Below, one piece after another: positions 29,340 through 37,385 of a DNA stretch of 64,000 nucleotides; within the stretch, counting starts at the first letter, position 1; each line of letters opens with the position of its first letter. The position numbers were made by a program, and so were the translations under genes. The notes beneath the pieces were generated by a model. It saw only the letters and a program-made list of their open reading frames with translations, did no database searches and was not told the origin of the DNA. The DNA is from Demequina aestuarii (GTDB lineage: Bacteria; Actinomycetota; Actinomycetes; Actinomycetales; Demequinaceae), in contig NZ_BBRD01000001.1 of NCBI RefSeq assembly GCF_000975095.1, positions 639,467 through 703,466 on the forward strand, read 5' to 3'.

Positions 29340-30485
29340 ATGTTCGGCAAGAAGGACAGCAAGAAGGACAGCGACACGCAGGCGCCCGTCTCCGAGACTG
29401 AGCCGGGCCAAGCCGCTGGCGTCCCGGGCACCACCGGCCTCGGCGGTGACACCAAGATCAAGGACTGGCTGGCGCATCCTCAGGGCGGGCCGGTGCTCCG
29501 GGAGATGCTCGCTCAGGCGGGCTCCGACGAGTCACAGCTCAAGCCGGTGCGGAACTTCGCCATGAAGCGGCTCATTCCCATGAGCAAGGGTCAGTTCACG
29601 GAGGAGAAGATCGCCCAGCTGGTGGTGAAGGCGGAAGCCTACGATCCGTCCACTGCCCCTGCTGAACCAGCCCACGCATCGGCCGCATCGGAATCGGACG
29701 AGGACGACGAGTTCGACCTTCCCGAGTTCGTAGAGGTCGTCACTGAGGGCAGGTTCGCCGGCAGGACCGTGATCGTGACGGGGGCGGGATCGGGCATCGG
29801 GCGTGCCACTGCATCGCGCATCGCTCGTGAGGGCGGGCGGGTGATCGCCGCAGATATCGACGGCTCGCGGCTCGCAGCGCTCGCGGAGGAGCTCAAGGGA
29901 GCCGATCTCGTCACGGTGGTCGCGGACATCACGCGACAGTCGGACGTGGATGCGCTCGTGGCCGCCGCTGGCGAGCGCATCGACGGCTTGGCGAATGTCG
30001 CCGGGATCATGGACGACATGACCCCGCTCCACGAGGTCAGCGACGAGGTGTGGGATCGCGTGATGGCCGTCAACGCGACCGGCATGTTCAAGCTGTCACG
30101 CGCCGTGCTGCCAGTGATGCTCGCGGCACATGCGGGCTCGATCGTGAACATCACCTCCGAGGCTGGCCTGCGCGGGTCTGCGGCGGGCCTGGCCTATACG
30201 ACGTCCAAGCACGCGGTGGTGGGACTCACCAAGTCGAGCGCGTTCATGTATGGGCCGCAGGGGATTCGTGTCAACGCGGTCGCGCCCGGACCGGTCATCA
30301 CGGGGATCGAGGCGAGCTTCGGCTCGGACCTGGGGGGCAGTCGCATCCGCACGGCGATGGCGGCGATGCCCGGCCCCGTCGGCCCCGAGTCGCTCGCAGC
30401 CTCGATCACGTTCCTGCTGTCCGACGACGGGCACAACGTCAATGGGGCGATCCTGCCCTCGGACGGCGGGTGGTCGGCGGTCTAA
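29340..30485 (+). CDS. SDR oxidoreductase with extra N-terminal domain
   Basis: A 381-residue protein. The C-terminal 250 residues are a classical SDR: TGAGSGIGRA (about 147-156), NVAGIMDD, NITSEAG and YTTSK. The first 135 residues are additional: a charged lysine-rich start (FGKKDSKKDS), a helical region about residues 38-103 (KIKDWLAHPQGGPVLREMLA, then MKRLIPMSKGQFTEEKIAQL), and an acidic linker. I do not recognise this N-terminal region with certainty; it may be a small helical interaction module. The ATG follows GGGAGG. It probably shares an operon and substrate with the preceding flavoprotein under TetR control. Confidence 0.85.
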   Translation: MFGKKDSKKDSDTQAPVSETEPGQAAGVPGTTGLGGDTKIKDWLAHPQGGPVLREMLAQAGSDESQLKPVRNFAMKRLIPMSKGQFTEEKIAQLVVKAEAYDPSTAPAEPAHASAASESDEDDEFDLPEFVEVVTEGRFAGRTVIVTGAGSGIGRATASRIAREGGRVIAADIDGSRLAALAEELKGADLVTVVADITRQSDVDALVAAAGERIDGLANVAGIMDDMTPLHEVSDEVWDRVMAVNATGMFKLSRAVLPVMLAAHAGSIVNITSEAGLRGSAAGLAYTTSKHAVVGLTKSSAFMYGPQGIRVNAVAPGPVITGIEASFGSDLGGSRIRTAMAAMPGPVGPESLAASITFLLSDDGHNVNGAILPSDGGWSAV

Positions 30486-30534
30486 GGCGGTGCGCACGAG
30501 CCGTGCGGGGTGTGCCACGGCCGTGACGCACGAA

Positions 30535-30570
30535 GGCCCCGACGGTCGGCCGGAGCCGGCCGTCGAGGCC
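30535..30570. terminator. Terminator between the SDR and hsp20 genes
   Basis: A 16-bp stem (30535-30550 with 30555-30570) with two imperfect pairs and loop CGGA, between convergent genes. Confidence 0.65.
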
Positions 30571-30587
30571 CTGAGTGGAGTCGCGCC

Positions 30588-31034
30588 CTACGAGGTCGCG
30601 ACCTGGATGCGGCGGGGCTTGGCGGACTCGGCCTTGGGCACCGTGATGGTGAGCAGGCCGTCGCGGTACGCCGCCTCGATGTGGTCGGGGTCCACGCGGT
30701 CGGGGAGCCGCACCGCGCGGTGGAACCGCCCGAACCTGCGCTCCACGCGCTTGAAGCCGTCCGGGTTGGACTCCTCGTAGAAGTCGCGCTGGCCGGCCAC
30801 GGTCAGCACGTTCTCCTCGATCGAGACGTCGACCTGATCGGGTGAGACCCCGGGGATCTCGACGTGAAGGGTGAACCCTTCCTCGTTCTCCTCGACGTCG
30901 AGGGCGGGGCTGAAGGCGCCCGCGAGCGCAGTGTCCGAGTCCCCGAAGAACTGGCGGACCATCCGGTTGAAGTCGTCCTGCCACAGCGACTGAGCCGTCG
31001 CCGGGACCGTCTGACGAGTGACCTCTCGTGCCAT
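30588..31034 (-). CDS. Small heat shock protein, Hsp20 family
   Basis: A 148-residue alpha-crystallin-type chaperone. The core domain (about residues 42-140) has the beta strands FTLHVEIPGVSPDQVDVSI and ENVLTVAGQRDF, the VERRFGRFHRAVRLP stretch typical of actinobacterial Hsp18/Acr proteins, and the late GLLTITVPKAE strand. These proteins hold unfolding proteins in ATP-independent oligomers. The ATG is preceded by AGGAGG at ideal spacing. A HAIR-like element lies 56 bp upstream of the start, suggesting HspR control and heat induction. Confidence 0.95.
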   Translation of the reverse strand: MAREVTRQTVPATAQSLWQDDFNRMVRQFFGDSDTALAGAFSPALDVEENEEGFTLHVEIPGVSPDQVDVSIEENVLTVAGQRDFYEESNPDGFKRVERRFGRFHRAVRLPDRVDPDHIEAAYRDGLLTITVPKAESAKPRRIQVATS

Positions 31035-31089
31035 GGTGAACCTCCTGAAAGTGTCGTGTCACCGCCTCCTCGGCGGCGTCGGCGTCAAA

Positions 31090-31123
31090 GTTGAGCCGAT
31101 GCCACTCATGTTAAGACTTGAGT
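31090..31123 (-). promoter_or_regulatory. HAIR-like (HspR) element upstream of hsp20
   Basis: GTTGAGC-N7-ACTCATG (31090-31110) matches the HspR box CTTGAGT-N7-ACTCAAG at 11 of 14 positions, and an exact half site CTTGAGT follows at 31117-31123. HspR represses heat-shock genes in actinobacteria. Confidence 0.5.
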
Positions 31124-31315
31124 CGGGGGCGCGCAACTCTTGCAGGGGCATGTTCGCTGAGGGAGATCGTGCTCGCGTGAACGACGAACCACTTCCGGTC
31201 GCGACACCCCGTCAGGGCAGGGTGTCGCGGTTCCCGGAGCGGCGTGTCGAATGAAAAGTGGTTCGCACTTCACGGGTGGGGCGGCCGATGCGCGGGCCGG
31301 CTGGGGGCCGCGCAG

Positions 31316-32020
31316 CTACAGTCCGGTGGCCTCGGACAGATCGCCTGGCTTGGGTCGCGACACGTGGCCCACGATGGTGACGGTCACGGTGATGAGCGCG
31401 CTCGCGAGCATGCCCACGGAGATGTCCACCTGCAGCAGCAGCGCCCCCACGCACGCGCCCGCGCCGATGAGCAGGATCGCGCCCATGCGACGCTTCCAGA
31501 AGTTGAGGCCCTCGCCGCCGGCGAACGAATCCGCAGCCAGCCCCGTGATGGTGGACGTGACCACCACGGTGGTGACGTCCTTGACCGCGATGTGACGGGC
31601 GACCGCGGCCTGCAGCCCCATGGCGGCGCCGAGCGCAGTGGTGATCGCGAAGGTGAGCACGTGCGGGAGCTCGGACTCGATGGCGGCGGTGATGGCCGAG
31701 GCGACCAGCACGGCCGAGACGATCGAGAACAGCACCGTGGTCTTGTGCGACCAGCCGGCGTCGAAGGTGCGCAGCGTGCGTCCGCCGACGGCCGCTCCGA
31801 GGAGGAACCCGACGAGAGCGAGCACAGGGCCCAGCACGGGCAGGCCGTCCACGCCGGTGAGGGCCATGCCGAGGATCACGACGTTGCCGGTCATGTTGCC
31901 GGTGAAGACGCGGTCGAGGCCGAGGTAGCCCACCGCGTCGATCACGCCGGTGGAGAACGTCAGGGCGAGCATCAGCCCCAGGTGCGTGCGGGCGACGTCT
32001 CGTCGCAGGGCGTCGCGCAT
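31316..32020 (-). CDS. DUF1275 (YoaK-type) membrane protein
   Basis: A 234-residue protein with about six predicted membrane helices. Family marks are GVIDAVGYLGLDRVFTGNMT near the N-terminus and GLQAAVARHIAVKDVTTVVV in the middle. The function of DUF1275 is not established. The start is taken at the ATG at 32020 because GAGGAGG stands 5 bp upstream; longer frames extend into a proline/arginine-rich, non-coding-like region. It is divergent from the purine/ureide operon but has no known link to it. Confidence 0.88.
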   Translation of the reverse strand: MRDALRRDVARTHLGLMLALTFSTGVIDAVGYLGLDRVFTGNMTGNVVILGMALTGVDGLPVLGPVLALVGFLLGAAVGGRTLRTFDAGWSHKTTVLFSIVSAVLVASAITAAIESELPHVLTFAITTALGAAMGLQAAVARHIAVKDVTTVVVTSTITGLAADSFAGGEGLNFWKRRMGAILLIGAGACVGALLLQVDISVGMLASALITVTVTIVGHVSRPKPGDLSEATGL

Positions 32021-32135
32021 GGCGGCCTCCTCGTGGATGATGGCCCCGCACCGGAAATGCGGTGGAGCCATCCTTGGCCGGGGCGCCGGTAGTCTCGAAC
32101 AAGAGTAGGGCACCGACCAGGCGGGAGGCGTGAGG

Positions 32136-33233
32136 ATGGGCGATTTCGCGGGCGTGCTGCAGCGGGGGGAACGGGTGCCGGAGGGTGCGGTCTACCTGCC
32201 GGCGGGACGCGACACCGCGCTGTGGGGTCGGATCCCCGCGAGGGGTGACGCGCCGGTGCTGACGGTCGATCCCGGCACCACGGTGGTGGTGGACACGCTC
32301 TCTCACGAGGGCCTGCTGCCGGATCAGGGTTCGGACCCGCGCGCCTTCTTCGGCAGCCACGGCGTGACGGCCGATGCGGTGCTGGCCGAGGTGTCCGAGT
32401 TCGCCGGGGCAGGGGGCCGCTCGGCGGAGGACGGCCCTCACGTCGTGACCGGTCCGATCGCCGTGCGTGGCGCGAAGCCCGGCGACCTGCTGGTCATCGA
32501 CCTTCTCGACTTCACCCCGCGCGTGCCGTACGGCGTGATCTCGAACCGGCACGGCCGAGGTGCGCTTCCTGGCGAGATGCCAGCGGGGCCGGACAGCGTC
32601 AGCGTATTCACGCGCATCGGGAAGGACACCGCCGGCACGTGGCGCGGCTGGCTCCCGGGGCGTGACGGGGGGCGGCCGACCACGGGCTTCCCGCTGGCGC
32701 CGTTCATGGGCATTATGGGCGTCGCCACCGACACCGACGAGCGCGCCCATTCCGTGCCGCCGGGAGCGCACGGCGGCAACCTCGACATCAAGGAGCTGGT
32801 GGCCGGCACCCGGCTCTACCTGCCGGTTCAGGTGCCCGATGCGCTCGCGTATCTTGGCGACCCGCACTTCGCCCAAGGCGACGGCGAGGTCGCACTGACG
32901 GCGCTGGAGGCCTCGCTTCGCGCCACGGTGCGGTTCGATGTGGTGCCGGAACGTGAGGCGCTGAGGTCCTTCGGCGAGCTGGCGAGCCCACTCGGTGAGT
33001 CGACTGACTATCTGATGCCCACCGGACTCGACGCGGATCTGGACGAGGCCATGCGCGCGTGCGTGCGGCAGTCCGTGGCGATCCTCGCCGCGCGCTACGG
33101 CATGGAGCCTCACCTGGCGTACGCGTATCTGAGCGCGGCGACCGACTTCCGCATCTCCCAGGTGGTGGACCTCGTGCAAGGAGTGCATGCGATGATCCGT
33201 ACGAGCGACTTCGAGGCGGTGCCCGGTGAGTGA
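32136..33233 (+). CDS. Acetamidase/formamidase family protein
   Basis: A 365-residue enzyme of the FmdA/AmdA family. Recognisable segments are the early VYLPAGRDTALWGRIPARGD region, VTGPIAVRGAKPGDLLVIDL, FMGIMGVA, and PPGAHGGNLDIKELVAGTRL with the conserved Gly-Gly-Asn-Asp segment. These enzymes hydrolyse short amides such as formamide. The ATG at 32136 is preferred over a GTG 6 bp earlier because GGGAGG then sits 7 bp away. It is the first of four tightly coupled genes whose other members belong to allantoate/ureidoglycine breakdown, so the substrate may be an amide released there, such as oxamate or formamide. This is inference. Confidence 0.87.
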   Translation: MGDFAGVLQRGERVPEGAVYLPAGRDTALWGRIPARGDAPVLTVDPGTTVVVDTLSHEGLLPDQGSDPRAFFGSHGVTADAVLAEVSEFAGAGGRSAEDGPHVVTGPIAVRGAKPGDLLVIDLLDFTPRVPYGVISNRHGRGALPGEMPAGPDSVSVFTRIGKDTAGTWRGWLPGRDGGRPTTGFPLAPFMGIMGVATDTDERAHSVPPGAHGGNLDIKELVAGTRLYLPVQVPDALAYLGDPHFAQGDGEVALTALEASLRATVRFDVVPEREALRSFGELASPLGESTDYLMPTGLDADLDEAMRACVRQSVAILAARYGMEPHLAYAYLSAATDFRISQVVDLVQGVHAMIRTSDFEAVPGE

Positions 33234-34851
33234 CCCGAGCGAGCACCCTGCAGAGGACATCGCTCACGACCTCCAGGGGGTTGTGGGCCTGCCGGACGGC
33301 GTCGAGCCGCCCCCGCAGTTGTTCGACGCGTTCTGGGCCTACGAGGCCGCGCTGATGGACGACGACCTCGAGCGCCTGGGTGCGTTCTTCGCGACCGGAC
33401 CCGACGTGATGCGCGGCGATGCCAGCGGGCTGCTGGTGGGACGCGAGAACATCGACCGGTTCCGGACCGGCCGCGGGGGAGCGCCCGCGCGCACGGTCAC
33501 CGAGATCCAGGTGCGTCCCATCACGGAGACCCACGCGTACGTGACGTCGGTCAACGCACCGGACAAGGGCGGTCGCGGGCTCGTGACGCAGCTGTGGGAG
33601 CGCTGCGGGGACCAGGACGCCACCCCTGGCGGCTGGGTCATCACCGCCGCGCACGTGAGCGCGCCGCCGCCCGCGATGGACACGCGGATCTGGCGCGTGC
33701 TCGGATCGCCGCTGGTGCCAGCGACCACCTCCGACGGCCCCCTCGCGGGCGTGACCGTCGCGGTCAAGGACATCGTCGCCGTGCCAGGCCAGCGCATCGG
33801 CGCCGGGGTCCCGGCCTACCTCGCCGAGGCGACGGTCGAACAGCGCCCGGCCGATGCGCTCGCCGCGCTGCTCAGCGCCGGCGCCTCCGTGCGGGGCATC
33901 GCCCAGACCGATCAGTTCGCGTACTCGATCGCGGGCAAGAACGCCGCGTACGGAACGCCCTCGAACCCGGCCGCACCAGGGTCCATCCCTGGCGGCTCGT
34001 CGTCTGGCCCGGCGACCGCCGTGGCAAGTGGCCAGGCGGACCTGGGGCTCGGCACGGACACGGCGGGCTCGATCCGCGTGCCGGCGTCCTACCAGGGGCT
34101 CTGGGGCCTCCGGCCCACGCACGGCGCAGTCTCGCTCACCGGCGTGCTCCCGCTCGCCCCCTCGTACGACACCCCTGGATGGCTCGCACGGGACGGGCGC
34201 GTGCTGCTCGAGGCTGCTCGTGCGTCCCTGCCCTCGGCGTCGCAGCGGCCCCTGGCCTCTCGCCGGGCCCTCGTCGACCCCCGCCTGTTCAATGCCGTAG
34301 ACGACGAGGTGGGCATCACGCTGCGCAGCGTCGCGCACGATAGCGCTGACCGTCGCATTCTCGACCCGCTCGAGCACGTCGAGCTGCCCGCCCCCGACGA
34401 GCTGTTCCGCATCTTCCGGTACACCCAGTCCGCGGAGGCCGCGAGGTCATGGCAGGAGTGGATCGACCGCCACCCGGGCGCGCTCGCGCAGGACGTCGCC
34501 GAGCGATTCGCCTGGGCCGCATCGGTCACGCCCGAGCAAGAAGAGGAGGCGCTGGAGGCCAAGCGCCAGGCTCGCGAGGCCATCGACGCCGCGCTGGGCG
34601 ACGCGATCCTGCTGCTCCCCTCGGCGAGCTCCGTCGCACCGCCGCTGGACGCGTCGGTCGAGCGCCTGCAGGAGGTGCGCGAAGCGACCCTCGGGATCAC
34701 CGCCGTCGCCGGGATCACCGGGCGGCCCGCGCTGTCCGTGCCGCTGCTCCAGTGCGACGGAGGGCCCGTGGGACTCAGCCTGGTGGGCCCGCGCGGCAGC
34801 GACCTCGTGCTGATCGACATCGCGCTGGAGTGGGTCGACGCGCTCAGGTGA
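33226..34851 (+). CDS. Fused AtzH-like/amidase protein (HpxZ-HpxY-type fusion)
   Basis: A 541-residue protein. Residues about 20-148 form an AtzH-like (DUF3225, SnoaL-type) domain (PPPQLFDAFWAYEAALMDDD, MRGDASGLLVGRENI, GRGLVTQLWER). Residues about 155-541 form an amidase-signature domain with the catalytic triad Lys181 (AVKD), a Ser near 258-260 (GGSSSG) and nucleophile Ser282 (DTAGSIRVPA). In Klebsiella hpx and in cyanuric-acid loci these two parts are encoded by separate genes. There the amidase is implicated in oxalurate or carboxybiuret hydrolysis. The following PucG/HpxJ and AllC/HpxK-type genes support an oxalurate role. The GTG start overlaps the previous gene by 8 bp. Confidence 0.85.
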   Translation: MSDPSEHPAEDIAHDLQGVVGLPDGVEPPPQLFDAFWAYEAALMDDDLERLGAFFATGPDVMRGDASGLLVGRENIDRFRTGRGGAPARTVTEIQVRPITETHAYVTSVNAPDKGGRGLVTQLWERCGDQDATPGGWVITAAHVSAPPPAMDTRIWRVLGSPLVPATTSDGPLAGVTVAVKDIVAVPGQRIGAGVPAYLAEATVEQRPADALAALLSAGASVRGIAQTDQFAYSIAGKNAAYGTPSNPAAPGSIPGGSSSGPATAVASGQADLGLGTDTAGSIRVPASYQGLWGLRPTHGAVSLTGVLPLAPSYDTPGWLARDGRVLLEAARASLPSASQRPLASRRALVDPRLFNAVDDEVGITLRSVAHDSADRRILDPLEHVELPAPDELFRIFRYTQSAEAARSWQEWIDRHPGALAQDVAERFAWAASVTPEQEEEALEAKRQAREAIDAALGDAILLLPSASSVAPPLDASVERLQEVREATLGITAVAGITGRPALSVPLLQCDGGPVGLSLVGPRGSDLVLIDIALEWVDALR

Positions 34852-34929
34852 CAGCGCGGCGCGACTCCGCCCGCGCATCGGCCGCATTCAGGAAACCCGT
34901 AGGTAACCCGGGCTTGGCATGATGGGCAG

Positions 34930-36156
34930 GTGACCATACCTGGATCGATCAACCCACCGCCGCGACTGCTCATGGGGCCCGGCCCCATCAACGCGGATCC
35001 GCGCGTGCTGCGAGCCATGTCCGCGCAGCTGGTGGGCCAGTACGACCCGTGGATGACGGACACCATGAACGAAGTCATGGACCTCTACCGGCAGGTGTTC
35101 GTCACTGACAACCTGCACACGATGGTCGTCGACGGCACCTCCCGCGCCGGCATCGAGGCATCGCTGGTGTCGCTGCTCGAGCCGGGGGACAGGGTGCTGG
35201 TGCCGATCTTCGGGCGGTTCGGGCACCTGCTCGCGGAGATCTGCCGCCGTGCGGGCGCCGATGTCCACACCATCGAGACCGAGTGGGGTCGCGTGTTCAC
35301 GGAAGAGGCGCTCGAGGCGGCGATCTCCGATGTCAGCCCCAAGGTGGTCGCGATCGTTCACGGCGACACGTCCACCACCGTGGCGCAGCCGCTCGAAGGG
35401 CTGGGCGACCTGTGCGAGAAGCACGGCGCGCTGCTCTACACCGACTGCACCGCGACGCTGGGCGGCAACGAGTTCCGCGTCGACGAGTGGGGCATCGACG
35501 TCGCCACGGCTGGCCTGCAGAAGTGCCTGGGTGGCCCGTCGGGCTCCGCGCCCGTGACGTTCTCCGAGCGCGCCGCCGCGGTCATCGAGGGGCGCAAGTC
35601 CATCGAGGAGGGAATCCGCGACGAGGGCGACCCCGTCTCGGCGCACCCCATCCGCTCCAACTACCTCGACATGGCGCAGATCTTCGATTACTGGTCCGAG
35701 CGGCGCCTCAACCACCACACCGAGGCGACCACCATGCTGTTCGGGGCGCGCGAGTGCGCCCGGATCCTGCTCCAGGAGGGCCTGGCCGAGTCCTGGACCC
35801 GGCATCAGCTGCACGGCCGCGCGATGCTGGACGGCACGAGCGCCCTGGGGCTGGAGCCGTTCGGTGAACTCGCCTACAAGATGACCAACGTCGTGGGAGT
35901 GAAGATCCCTGACGGAGTGAACGGGGATGCCGTGCGGGGCGCGATGCTCGAGGACTTCGGCATCGAGATCGGCACCAGCTTTGGCCCCTTGCACGGCAAG
36001 ATCTGGCGCATCGGCACCATGGGCTACAACGCGAGGACCGATGCGGTGCTGCAGACGCTCGCGTCGCTCGAGGCTGTGCTCAGGCGAGCCGGGCATCGGG
36101 CGCCTGCCGGTGCTGGCGTGGATGCGGCGTACGAGGTGTACGGGGCATCAGCGTGA
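34930..36156 (+). CDS. pucG: Ureidoglycine-glyoxylate aminotransferase-like protein (class V)
   Basis: A 408-residue PLP enzyme of the alanine-glyoxylate/PucG group. Visible are LLMGPGPINADPRVLRAMS, VVDGTSRAGIEASLVSLLEP, the aspartate region YTDCTATLGGNEF, and the PLP lysine in AGLQKCLGG (about residue 198). PucG transfers the amino group of S-ureidoglycine to glyoxylate, giving oxalurate and glycine. Conserved MGPGP and QKCL segments and the coupled allantoate hydrolase support this over a plain alanine-glyoxylate role. CATGAT lies 6 bp before the GTG start without a ribosome-binding site, suggesting an internal leaderless promoter. It overlaps the next gene by 4 bp. Confidence 0.85.
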   Translation: MTIPGSINPPPRLLMGPGPINADPRVLRAMSAQLVGQYDPWMTDTMNEVMDLYRQVFVTDNLHTMVVDGTSRAGIEASLVSLLEPGDRVLVPIFGRFGHLLAEICRRAGADVHTIETEWGRVFTEEALEAAISDVSPKVVAIVHGDTSTTVAQPLEGLGDLCEKHGALLYTDCTATLGGNEFRVDEWGIDVATAGLQKCLGGPSGSAPVTFSERAAAVIEGRKSIEEGIRDEGDPVSAHPIRSNYLDMAQIFDYWSERRLNHHTEATTMLFGARECARILLQEGLAESWTRHQLHGRAMLDGTSALGLEPFGELAYKMTNVVGVKIPDGVNGDAVRGAMLEDFGIEIGTSFGPLHGKIWRIGTMGYNARTDAVLQTLASLEAVLRRAGHRAPAGAGVDAAYEVYGASA

Positions 36157-37385
36157 GTCAGCACGACGCGGCGGAGGTGCTCGCGCGCTGCGACACGCTT
36201 GCGGACATCTCGGCTGCAGTCGACGGCATCGAGCGCAGCTACCTGACGCCCGAGCACGCGCGCGCCAACTGGACCGTGGGCGAGTGGATGGCCGATGCGG
36301 GCCTCACGGCCTGGCAGGATGCAGCTGGCAATCAGCGGGGCACCTTGGCGGGGCCCACGGCCGATGCGCCGGTCCTGCTGCTGGGGTCTCACCTGGACAC
36401 CGTTCCCGGCGCCGGTCGCTACGACGGCGTGCTGGGCACGCTGATGGCCATTGCGGCCGTGGGGCGGCTGAGGGCGCGGGGTGTCGCGTTGCCGTTCGGC
36501 ATCGAGGTGCTCGGCTTCGCGGATGAGGAGGGGACCCGCTTTGGTCGGACCCTGCTGGGATCGTGCGCCGTGGCAGGCACCTGGGAGGACGGGTGGTGGG
36601 GGCTGCAGGACGCGCACGGAGTGACGTTGCATGACGCCTTCATCGCCTTCGGGCTGGACCCGTCGCGCGTGGGCGACGCCTCGTTGGTGGGGCGTCCGAT
36701 CGTGGGGTACCTCGAGGCGCACATCGAGCAGGGACCGCTGCTGCAGGACGCCGAACGGCCGTTGGGTGTGGTGCGCGGCATCATGGGCGCGCGACGGTTC
36801 GAGCTGGAGATGATCGGCGAGGCGGGTCACGCGGGCGGCATGCCCTACGGGCGCCGGCGCGACGCCCTCCTGGGGGCGTCCGAGGTCGTGACTGCGGTCG
36901 AACTGCTGGCGCGCGACGCCCGTGCGGTCGGCACCGTGGGCCGGTTGCAGGCGTTCCCCGGGGCCATGAACGTGATTCCAGGCCGCGTGGAGTTCTCCCT
37001 GGATCTGCGTGCCGAGACCGACGCGGTGCGCGACCGGGTGTGGAACGAGATCGCGGAGATGGGACTCAAGGCGGCGGCCGCGCGCCAGCTGTCCTTCGGC
37101 GTGCAGCAGGTGCATGAGGCGCGCGCCACACAGGTGGGGGAACGGCTGGCACTCGCGGTCGAGGCCGGCATCCGTTCGACGGGCGACGCTGAGCCGATGT
37201 GGCTGCTGTCCAAGGCCGGCCACGACGCCATGGCGATCGCGGACCTGTGCGACTACGCCATGCTGTTCATCCGTTGCAAGGACGGCATCTCGCACCACCG
37301 CGACGAGGCCGTCCGCGCGGACGACGTCGAGATCGCGCTGGACGCGTTCGAGGCCGCGATCCTCGCGCTGGCGTCTACGGCGTAG
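36153..37385 (+). CDS. allC: Allantoate amidohydrolase/ureidoglycolase family M20 hydrolase
   Basis: A 410-residue M20/AllC-family metallohydrolase. Dinuclear metal ligands are visible: GSHLDTVPGAGRYDGVLG (His/Asp), LGFADEEGTRFG (Glu-Glu), and LEAHIEQGP (His). The C-terminal SKAGHDAMAIADLCDYAMLF and GISHHRDE close the active site. The family removes carbamoyl groups from allantoate, ureidoglycolate or N-carbamoyl amino acids. Coupling to the PucG-type gene (4-bp overlap, GTG start) favours allantoate to ureidoglycine. Its end overlaps the convergent histidine kinase gene by 11 bp. Confidence 0.87.
   Translation: MSQHDAAEVLARCDTLADISAAVDGIERSYLTPEHARANWTVGEWMADAGLTAWQDAAGNQRGTLAGPTADAPVLLLGSHLDTVPGAGRYDGVLGTLMAIAAVGRLRARGVALPFGIEVLGFADEEGTRFGRTLLGSCAVAGTWEDGWWGLQDAHGVTLHDAFIAFGLDPSRVGDASLVGRPIVGYLEAHIEQGPLLQDAERPLGVVRGIMGARRFELEMIGEAGHAGGMPYGRRRDALLGASEVVTAVELLARDARAVGTVGRLQAFPGAMNVIPGRVEFSLDLRAETDAVRDRVWNEIAEMGLKAAAARQLSFGVQQVHEARATQVGERLALAVEAGIRSTGDAEPMWLLSKAGHDAMAIADLCDYAMLFIRCKDGISHHRDEAVRADDVEIALDAFEAAILALASTA

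Noticed and set aside
30050-30526. Many 60-200 codon frames rich in Arg/Gly/Pro overlapping well-supported genes
   Set aside because: They are out-of-frame readings of GC-rich coding DNA, without ribosome-binding sites, leaderless promoters or domains.
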